Assembly: GCA_009801015.1 (NCBI GenBank)
Contig: VHZZ01005448.1
Coordinates: forward strand, 47,897 to 73,732
DNA length: 25,836 nt
From: Silene noctiflora
Taxonomy: Eukaryota > Streptophyta > Magnoliopsida > Caryophyllales > Caryophyllaceae
Direction: 5' to 3'
How positions within the stretch are numbered: position 1 is the first letter of the stretch; each line of letters opens with the position of its first letter. A program made the position numbers and the translations under genes. Below the pieces are notes generated by a model that was not told where the DNA came from, ran no database searches, and was given only the letters and a program-made list of their open reading frames with translations. Below, one piece after another: positions 1 through 8,264 of this stretch.

Positions 1-854
1 TTATGCGTGAATTAATGTTGTTTTGTGCTGTGAACGGTATACTTGAAATTAGGGTACTTTCTACTGTGCGCTAATGTAAAACCGTTTCTGTTATTATTAT
101 TTTTTTTTTTTTTTACAATACTAGGTAACTTGAGAACTACTTTGTGACTAGTCCGTAGGTCAAAAGTGTCAATTTACATGTGGGTATCAAAATTCAAAAT
201 AGCTACATACGTTACGTATGCCATTTCAAGACACAAATTATTCTTGTGGTGTGCCATATTGTAACTTGTACCAACACTCAAGTTCCAAATGTTTTAATTC
301 ATTACGTAGAACTTGTACGAGTATATCACCATCAATAAGTCTCCTTTGTCACAGGTATATCCGTCATAAGTTTGTGACGGATCAAATATCACCCACATGG
401 ATAGATAAAATAAAAGTAAGAGTGGCTAGATAATTAATCACAAAAGGCTTGTCCTTATCTTTTCAAGTGAGTTTTATTTGACCAATCACAAATTTGTGAC
501 GGATATTTTCTCGTAACAACTCACAATGAGAATTTGGGTATCACCATTGGTGGAGCTCCTTTGCTCTCCACTTGGTCATATATTGATTCCACATAAAATT
601 CATGAAATTAACGAATTTTATTGTATTTATTTTGAAGTAAAAAATATAGTATTTCCCATATTCTTCTCTCCGATCACTTATTTTTATTCTATATCTTTTA
701 AAGGTCTATTATTTATCAAAATTTATAAGTTACTTGATCAGAAAATATTGTAAGCTTGTGATAATAAAATTAACAGAAATTCATGTCTCTTGACTTACTC
801 AAAATACTTTGGAATTTGTTAAACTAAAGTTATTCCACTATGATTGATATGTTT
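1..854. other. Intergenic, AT-rich, no gene seen
   Basis: No open frame here has family features, codon bias or splice context that I can support. The stretch contains a poly-T run near 98-113 and a pair of palindromic motifs, listed separately. Short frames at 218-433 and 526-753 look random. Confidence 0.6.
359..504. repeat. Pair of CCGTCA/TGACGG palindromes, possible MITE relic
   Basis: A 24-nt imperfect palindrome (359-382, arms ATCCGTCA and TGACGGAT) is followed about 105 bp later by TCACAAATTTGTGA (486-499, a perfect 14-nt palindrome) continuing into CGGAT. The shared TTTGTGACGGAT core suggests two ends or two sub-repeats of one small inverted-repeat element. No target duplication was identified, so the boundaries are uncertain. 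Confidence 0.35.
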
Positions 855-1050
855 GGGGCCTTGTTCTTTTCAGTTGAAATGGGCTAAATTGGATTGAATG
901 AAGCTGAATTGGATGAGACCCAAGTAATAAGAATCAATTTTTGGGGATATTGGCCGAACTGAAATGAATTGAATTAAGGTGAATTAAACTTAATAGAGCC
1001 GAACTAAATTGAATTGATCTGAAATTAAATAAAAAAGAATGACACCTTAG
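855..1050. mobile_element. Degenerate hAT-like MITE relic
   Basis: The left edge GGGGCCTTGTTCTTTT and the right edge AAAGAATGACACCTTAG are roughly inverted (right end in reverse complement: CTAAGGTGTCATTCTTTT). The interior is made of degenerate repeats of a GAATTGAATTAA type. This looks like non-autonomous hAT-type elements common in dicots. The inverted match is imperfect and I could not fix an 8-bp target duplication. A weakly similar stretch in the opposite orientation lies at about 5450-5680. Confidence 0.35.
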
Positions 1051-2898
1051 CCTACTAATAAAAAATGCTATATTCAATTAATGAAGTATAATTTCACTTA
1101 TTTATCCCACTCTTTAATACAGTACGAAGTAAAATTGAATTAAAATGTTGTGAATTATAGTTATTTTTTAACGGATATGTAGTTAACTTTTTCTGTGCGT
1201 GTAAAGTCAGCCAGTCAGGGTATCTACAACCACAACTGTAACTGATCCTTTCATTCGTTGGTATTGCCTGGACAAGTAAATAGCTGACCACAAAGTTTGC
1301 TACACATTACGCCCAAGTTAAAGAATGAAGTGAGTAATCACAACACCCGACCCGCTTAATTAGATGATCTAAACAAGGTAATTATAAATTAATTGAGCAT
1401 CATTTAAGGTAAAGACAATCTATGATTACAAATTAATGAAACATAATAATGAGCCACCAAATGAGATGATGTAAGAAGCACAAAGAGGATGAGAAAAGGC
1501 AAGAGGTATGTTATATGTATGGGCGTATAGGGAGGTGTAAAAAAAAAACAAGAAATCCGAGAGCAGCGTCAACGGGTCTCCCTCCCTCACTTTGTCTACA
1601 ATTTATCACCTCTATCCTCTTCTCCTTCCCATTTCTTGTTCCCTTACCTCTTTCACATTCTCTGCATCTTACTTATCTTACTTTAATTAGCCACTAATTA
1701 TTTTATAAGATGGATTAACGGATTAAAATAGTTTATTATACCCGAGTTCTTTTGTAACCTATTACAAATTCGTTTACATCATTTCCAATGAATGTAGTAT
1801 TTTTTGTTCCTAATGATAGGGCATTGACAGGTGATACTGAAATTCTAGATCAGAACTTCTTTATTTAAATGGACAATAACTGAATGTATACAGGAGTGGT
1901 ACTGAGACCCATGGTCGGCCATGGCCATGTAGCACCGAAATTGGATTTTTTTCATTTCTCTTCTATCGATTTTTCTCATACAAAACATTACTATATTTAC
2001 CTTTTTATTTCCAAATAAATCTACAATCATCAGATCAATGCCAGATTTTATCCGGACCGTTGAAAAGTAATGGAGATGATCCTTACTCATGTAGCACCAT
2101 CTCATTTTTCAACTTTTTTGCTACTTGTTAGTTGTTTCTCATATTATATTAATCATTTTATTGTTAATAATGATCATTTTAATTAGTATTTTTGTTGTCC
2201 CGATTATTTATTTGTCTATTTTATTTTGAGGTATTTTAGTCAATTTTTTGTCTTTCTATTTTAGGAATGTCTTTGATTCCAATTGTATGCTCCCCAATCA
2301 ATTTAGTTCATTTGTCGGGTCTAATTATTGACCCTCTTCTCTTTCTTTAGTTTTTGTGCAAACATTAAAAATTAATATTATGGGGTATTAGTTTTTAATA
2401 TTATGGGGTATTATTTTATATATTAACTTCTAATTATGATTATGATGGTTTATTTCATTAATCTACCAATTTTGTCTTTGGTGCAATATACACCCACGGG
2501 ACCCACATAATCTTATCTTGTGTACAAATTATTTATAGATTTTGCATTGTTTTTAGGTAACATATAATTAAAATTGTCTCAAAATTTGGAGCAGCTTACA
2601 ATTATTTTTTTGTACAGAAAGCAATCTCATGGTAACACGTATTATGAAGTACGAGTATCATTTTATTTTATTACCCCATAACAATCAATAAGTTTCCTTT
2701 GTTCTTTTATGGGAATGAAGATTGAAGGATGAGCTTATTAATTTATATTTTATAAAATTATGGAAGAACTTTAATTTAATTCTAAAATAGTTTTATATAA
2801 CATACGATATTATACTCTATTTTCCAAGCTAAAAGAATGATGGAAACTTTGTTTTAATCTCCGTCACATATACAGAGTACAAATAAATATGTTAACTT
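1051..2898. other. Intergenic, no gene seen
   Basis: AT-rich DNA with a pyrimidine-rich patch (about 1570-1690) and a two-copy 24-bp-period direct repeat of AATATTATGGGGTATTA near 2373-2413. Small frames at 1515-1697 (plus) and 1845-2105 (minus) show no recognisable domain and are treated as chance. Confidence 0.55.
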
Positions 2899-3011
2899 AT
2901 AAATAATCATGATTTGCTATTATTTTTGTATAAGTTAATATGTTTATTTATTTTCAAAAATAAATACAAATTAACTTATACAGAAATAATAGCAAATAAT
3001 GATTAATTTAT
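2899..3011. repeat. Near-perfect 51-bp inverted repeat (hairpin)
   Basis: The left arm (2899-2950) and right arm (2961-3011) are reverse complements apart from a handful of mismatches and one-base gaps, separated by a 10-nt spacer. The arms share the core ATTTGCTATTATTT and GTATAAGTTAAT. It lies about 550 bp upstream of the MAKR TATA box. It could be a foldback MITE or a source of a double-stranded transcript. No flanking target duplication is obvious. Confidence 0.7.
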
Positions 3012-3557
3012 ATTTTTAGGGATTATTGTATCGCATACATTTTAAAAATATATATACATCTAAACAAGTAAAGGAATGAAAAAAACAAAATAAACGCGAG
3101 AAAGTAAATGATAATGAGGTGTAGGGTGAATGTACAAATAGATCGAGTGAAATTTTAAGTAACCTTATAAGCTAAAATATACACTACTCAACTATTCAAT
3201 TCTTATCATTTACATACAATAATCACTTAGCCTAAAACTAATTTATTTCAAATTTTACACGAAAATAGTAATCCCAAAAAGTATTTAAAAATCCACAAAA
3301 ACGTACTAATTACTGTCTATTTATCAATCTATCCAAACATTTTATTAGACTATATATATCACCTTTCACCCTAAATTTGATTAGTTTTCTAAATAGTAGT
3401 TAATAAATGCCGAATAATAACACAATCTAAACCCGACTCATTGTCATCATAGACCAACTTAACCCTCCTCCTTAAAATCCAAAAAAAACAATCAATTTTT
3501 TTTTTTTTCATTTAAAAAACTCAAATTCATTTCCTCTTCCAAAACCTTTTTCCTCTT
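3012..3557 (+). other. Upstream region of the MAKR gene
   Basis: AT-rich DNA with no coding signal, ending in a pyrimidine-rich stretch (about 3520-3560) just before the TATA box. It probably holds the distal promoter of the downstream plus-strand gene; no specific binding site can be defended. Confidence 0.4.
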
Positions 3558-3565
3558 TATAAATA
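3558..3565 (+). promoter_or_regulatory. TATA box of the MAKR gene
   Basis: TATAAATA followed by GTCTCTCACTCCC, a typical plant core promoter with a pyrimidine patch downstream. Transcription would start near 3590, giving a 5' UTR of about 100 nt with no upstream ATG before the ATG at 3692. Confidence 0.65.
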
Positions 3566-3691
3566 GTCTCTCACTCCCAAGTCCCATCCCCCACACCACA
3601 CCAACCACATTAAACTCTTTCCTTGACTTTCTCTCTCAAAAACAATCTCTCTTTGACTCAAAAATCCAACACACATTCACATTCAATAAAA

Positions 3692-4724
3692 ATGGACACG
3701 TTTTCTTTATTCAAATTCTGGAAAACAAACAAATCTAAAATCGCCGTCGACGGTGACAACGACGCCGACACCGTCGTCGACTCCACATTCTCCGATCCAA
3801 TAACTGAATTCAGCGACGGTGACGATGAAGACGACGATTCTTTCTTTGAGCTTGAGCTCACATTGCCGAAATTCGAAACAAAATCGTCAAATTTCACTCA
3901 AACTAACCTAAATAAGCTCAATTCCGAAAAATCTGAGCCGAAAATCAACTCCAAACCTCAATCTCCGATTTCGATTCTACGATCGGCTTCTCCGAAGCTC
4001 CGTGTCTTCATGTTCGGTAAATTGAACAAGAAATCGAAGACTCAGAGCGAAGAGGATGCGTTTTGCGATAATGTTAGCGTTTCGTCGTGTTTTTCACCGA
4101 AATCGAACAATTCTTCTCCGTTTACAGTGAAGTTTAAGATCGAGGACGGTTCATTTGTTCCTAAATTTGCTCGTGAAAGGCGAAGTTTCGAAGATTCAAG
4201 ACGTTTCTCGAAGGAAGCTGTGCAGAAGTACTTGAATTTTGTTAAGCCGTTGTATACGAAGAAGAATGGCGGCGATGGAGGTGAGAGATTTGAGGCTTCA
4301 TGTTCTCCGATGAGGACTTCCTCAGCGTCAGAAACGACGCTTGTTAAGGAGAAATCGAGTAGGTTTAAAGTTAAAACGAAGCGTTTAGGTAAAAGTAAAT
4401 CGGCGTCGGCGATGATAGTTTCACCGTCACCGTCAATGGCGAGAAATGATCATCCTTGTGACGGCATTGAAGGCGCTATCTTACATTGCAAGCGTTCTCT
4501 TAATTCCTCAACGAAAGGTGAGGATTCGATTATTTTTTCGCAAATATTTTTGTAAAAATTGTTAATTCAAATTAGTTAGGATAATTATGAAATTCATAAG
4601 ATGAGTTTAATAATGTAATTAATCTTTTTATAATTATGATTATGCAGGAAATTCGTCGTTATCAAGGTGTAGCAGTGATCCATCACATGAGAAGTCAAAT
4701 ACAATGTCAGAAGAAAAAATCTAA
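3692..4724 (+). CDS. Probable membrane-associated kinase regulator (MAKR2/BKI1-like)
   Basis: Two exons, 3692-4517 and 4648-4724, joined in phase 1 across a 130-bp GT-AG intron, encode 300 aa. The ATG at 3692 has the plant-like context AAAAATGG; the open frame continues upstream only to a TTG, so this ATG is preferred. Visible features: N-terminal MDTFSLFKFWK; an acidic DDEDDDSFFELELTLP block (44-59) typical of MAKR proteins; Ser-rich and basic stretches; FSKEAVQKYLNFVKPLY (172-188); a basic KTKRLGKSKSASA segment (228-240); and a C-terminal CDGIEGAILHCKRSLN motif (256-271) matching the receptor-kinase-interacting end of BKI1/MAKR proteins. The second exon supplies the SRCSSDPSHEKS tail. Known family role: plasma-membrane-bound proteins that bind and restrain or modulate LRR receptor kinases in brassinosteroid and auxin signalling. 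There is no transmembrane segment, and membrane contact would be through the basic regions. The exact paralogue (MAKR2, 3 or 4) cannot be fixed by eye. Confidence 0.88.
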
Positions 4725-4758
4725 AGAAAGCAAAAAGAACTCGAGCAAAATACAAAAC

Positions 4759-4776
4759 CCGTCTTGTTTAAGACGG
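4759..4776 (+). repeat. Short hairpin in the MAKR 3' UTR
   Basis: CCGTCTT and AAGACGG form a perfect 7-bp stem around a 4-nt loop, 34 nt after the stop codon. The sequence continues into AAGACGGTCTTAA, a motif that recurs elsewhere in the window. It may be an end of an old MITE within the 3' UTR. Confidence 0.5.
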
Positions 4777-6347
4777 TCTTAAGTTGTAGCGGAAGCCAGT
4801 GAAGATATATAAAGTGTAGGATAAGATATAACATAATATTAGGGTTTTGAAAGATGTAAAAGAGGGATTATTAGGGAGACAGGTAGTAGTTGTGTGTAGT
4901 AATGGCTTTCTCTGTTTTTGGAAAGAGAAAAAAAAGGAGATGTTTTTTATTTGTTTATTTTTAATTTTAATTTTAATGTGGAGTTTGAATTAAGTGGCGG
5001 TATGTAGTTTGGTTTGGAGTGAGTGATGATGATGAAGGTGATTTACTGGATTTTGGTTTGGATGATGACCAGTGGATTAGTAGTGAGGTCACTTGTGTCG
5101 TCTTGTAAAGTTTTTGGTAAATGAAAAAAAATGAAGGATATGGTTTTGTGAATGATGATTTTGTGCAAGTTTACTTTGATCAATTATTTTATAAGTTTTA
5201 ATTACTAAACAATGTATTTGAAGTAATTCAATCGAAATAATTAATGTACATATAGAGCGATTTATTTTTTACGACATTTTGTGAAAATTAATCTAGGTTC
5301 TTAGAAGCGGTAAATTGGAAATAATATAGCAATGATAGAGATATCAACTCTATAGACCAAGTTAGAAAAAGGATTTTTGATGAAATTTTAGACATTTTTA
5401 AAAAACCTCTTTTTACCGTTGTCAAAAAAAAAAAACAAATTATTTACAATTCAGCTTACTTTAGTTTGATTCGAATTAATCTTCACCTCAAATCTTTAAC
5501 TTTATTCGGTTTGCCTAAGTTTTATTTAGTTTGGCTTAGTTTTTTTCAACCGAAATGAACATTCGGTGAAATTTTAGGTTTTCATTTATTTACAATTCTT
5601 TTCACTTTAGCTTTATTCAAATAAACTTAGATTAGCTCTATTATATGTTTCATTCAACTTTTTTCAATCGAAAAGTATAAGGGACGGAAATTTTCAAACA
5701 TGAGTAGTTCCTTCTTATTAAAAGCTTTGAACACAATAGATTCAACACAAATTTTTATTTGTAACAGACATTTTTCGTCACATGCTTCTAACCTCTCACA
5801 CAATACAAGTGGAAAAACGGGTGGAAAAGAGTTTGTGGCCGTCACAGGCGAGCGAGAATTACTGTAGATTCAAATGTTATAGAGACTATTTTTATATTTT
5901 AGTGAGTAGTTAGTAGCGGTGACGTTAGAATGGTAGATTGGGACGCGAGAGAGAGCGGGCATAGGCTTAGCCTGCAGAGGGAATCCAAGAGGTTGATAGT
6001 GATGCATGAAAATGGTGCAGGCCCTGAAAAAGCTCACTGTTTCTGCAACTTGGACTGTCAAATACACGTATGACGTAACCAACTCACATATATCCATCCA
6101 CACACCCGAATACCCATGGGTCACGGGCTAGTTCGATCTTCTGCTCTTGCTTTTATCTTCTCAACTATCCACTTCCTCTAATCTCTGCTCAACACGTGGC
6201 TAAATACAGCCTCTCATCTGTGTCTTTCAAGGTTCATATGGTCAAACGCAAGTTTTGGACTTTTGGATAAAGTAATAAAATGGGTTGATAACGAGCTCGG
6301 TCGAGCACGAGTTTGGTTTACTTCACTTGTACTTAGGATTAATGTAT
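4777..6347. other. MAKR 3' flank and intergenic DNA
   Basis: The first few hundred bases probably hold the MAKR 3' UTR (T-rich, polyadenylation site not fixed). About 5450-5680 is low-complexity TTTAGTTTGATTC-type DNA resembling the hAT-like relic at 855-1050 in the opposite orientation. A less AT-rich stretch at 5900-6240 has a minus-strand frame (5870-6124) with no recognisable domain. No gene is called. Confidence 0.45.
6192..6200 (+). promoter_or_regulatory. G-box / ABRE-like motif, no gene attached
   Basis: ACACGTGGC is a perfect G-box with ABRE core, followed by TAAATACAGCC. It sits in a pyrimidine-rich, promoter-like stretch, but no downstream open reading frame is supported. It may be chance or mark an unrecognised non-coding transcript. 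Confidence 0.25.
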
Positions 6348-6689
6348 GTAGTGCCCTTAAAATTTAATATTTTATTCTAAATATCCAAAAAAAAATTCGA
6401 AAAAATTCGAGAATCCATAATTCATGTTTACGAGCTTAGAAATTGAAGATTTTTTTTCTTTAAATCGTGGTTTTTAAGAGGCAAAAAAACTTTAACATAC
6501 AAAAGCCTCCTAGCCACGGGATCCAATTACGACAATTTTTTTTTCAAATCGTAGTTCTCGGAAAGATAATAGATTTGAAAAAAAAAATTATCACTTTCTG
6601 AACTCGTAAACACGAGTTATGGCTTCTAAAGTTTTTTGGATAAAAAAATTGGGTATTTCAGGCAAAATATCAAACCTCAAAGACACCGC
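6348..6689. mobile_element. Long-arm inverted-repeat element (Mutator-like MITE candidate)
   Basis: About 342 bp whose ends are imperfect inverted repeats over more than 100 bp each. Left end GTAGTGCCCTTAAAATTTAA; the right end in reverse complement reads GCGGTGTCTTTGAGGTTTGA. Further in, TTCATGTTTACGAGC on the left pairs with ACTCGTGTTTACGAG from the right arm. There is no coding capacity. Long arms and a terminal G fit Mutator-like MITEs, but a 9-bp target duplication is not clear. Confidence 0.55.
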
Positions 6690-7764
6690 ATGCATTTTCC
6701 GTTGTACTTATAATGTAGAACCTGAATTTAGTCAATTTGAACTTATCAGAGGTTGGGAACATTATTTTCATTATGAAATTTGCGAGATTAAACTCAAACT
6801 CGAACCAAATGGAGGTGCTTGTGAAGATATTACATGTAGGTCTCCTACATTGGAGAAATAAAGGAGTCTGATATACTATATAAACCAAGGAGCTACTCTA
6901 TCCAATTATCCATTGTCAATTGGTTTTGGAATGTAACCTTCTTGAATTTGTAAAGTGAACACTCTCTACTCCTCGACGGACACATCCCAGGGCTATGTGC
7001 GATCTAACAAGCACTGATATCCTTATTCTTTGTATATAACTGACAATGGTTAGATAATTTGGAATTCCAATGTTATGTATAAAAACATTGGATAAATCAA
7101 TAAGAAATTAAGAATATATGATATGGCGAAACAAACTTATAATAATGATAAAAACAGATTTACTCTCTTCTTTGGCGAGAAATTATCTATTTATTTCTTT
7201 AGGCGTATATTCAATACTTATTTATTTCCATTTTGGTAAGCTTTTGTGGCATCGGCTATCTTCCATTAAATCGTTATTCTACAGAAAAATTCTTAGGTCC
7301 TTCGGGAGGACCATTGATGGGTCATCTCTAACCAATAAAAACCGTTCATGATAATATTTTCCTTTATATTTAAAGATTTTAAATGGAGAAGAAGAATTCT
7401 TATTGTTTAGGGAGAACACATTAATACTAGTTATTATTATATATATTATTATACCGGAGTACTATTCTCACAGACTCACTAGCCTGATAAATCATGAATT
7501 TTTTGAAAAACTATTCTCATATTGGCACGCCAATGTAGAAATTGTCTAAGGGACATAATCATAAATGAGATGAAAATAGGGAAATAGAGTTAACGGAGTA
7601 GAATTTTGAGTGTAATTGGATTATTCTCATAGGCTTTCATATCCACCGTAACGGATGGACGGGATTGATAAGAAAATTGGATGATTTAACTCATCCTATA
7701 ACTTAGACTTTTGCTGCCTATGGTTGGTAAAGTTATTAACGATGTGGTATCCGTATAATATCAA
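6690..7764. other. Intergenic, possible LTR-derived remnants, no gene called
   Basis: The text around 6890-6960 (ATCCATTGTCAATTGGTTTTG and onward) resembles plant LTR-type sequence, but no pair of LTRs was found. A 77-codon plus frame at 7118-7351 and an overlapping second frame with a Gly/Pro-rich end do not match a family I recognise. Confidence 0.4.
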
Positions 7765-7900
7765 CGTATATGAAAAATTCTTGTGTCTTTTGGAAACACC
7801 GTATTCTTTACACCTAAACCTTTATAATATTTCATTTGGTGGATCTCTTTAGGTGTATGGAGGATAATCCACTGAATAACACGAGAATTTTTCATACGTA
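7765..7900. mobile_element. Small inverted-repeat element (MITE candidate)
   Basis: CGTATATGAAAAATTCTTGTG on the left is mirrored by CACGAGAATTTTTCATACG on the right (about 22-bp terminal inverted repeats, two or three mismatches). An inner pair, TACACCTAAA and TTTAGGTGTA, adds a second stem. It totals about 136 bp with no coding potential. Superfamily unclear. Confidence 0.5.
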
Positions 7901-8264
7901 CATTGTCTGACTTGAAAAAAAAAAAAATCTAATAAATAGAATATTCTTTTATTCTATACCATAATATTGACCTCTTCAAACAAAAAATTAAGAAAAATGT
8001 TTCTTTAGATCGATAAATTTTCATACAAGATGATTTTATATAATACTAGTTTTTAAACCCGTTTAATTTTTTTACGGGCAGACAGTTTACATTTTAAATA
8101 TTGTTACTTCATTATCGAGTGCAAGTCTTCATCTAATTGTTACGACCATTTCATTTGATCCAATTTAAACGATACATATATTATGCTTTTAAAATACCAA
8201 AATTGACCCATTAATTTAAAGCCCAATTTTAACCCCAAATAATTCCCCATATATATTGCCTCGA

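Noticed and set aside
3658-3897. 79-codon minus-strand frame with a Ser run
   Set aside because: It is exactly antisense to the acidic and Asp-rich part of the MAKR exon; the Ser run is the mirror of GAC/GAT-type codons. No independent support.
5870-6124. 84-codon minus frame and a possible microRNA precursor at 5950-6070
   Set aside because: No domain recognised. I compared the stretch with well-known plant miRNA sequences and found neither a match nor a long foldback stem.
6890-7060. LTR retrotransposon end
   Set aside because: Some wording resembles plant LTRs, but no second LTR, primer-binding site or polyprotein sequence was found in the window.
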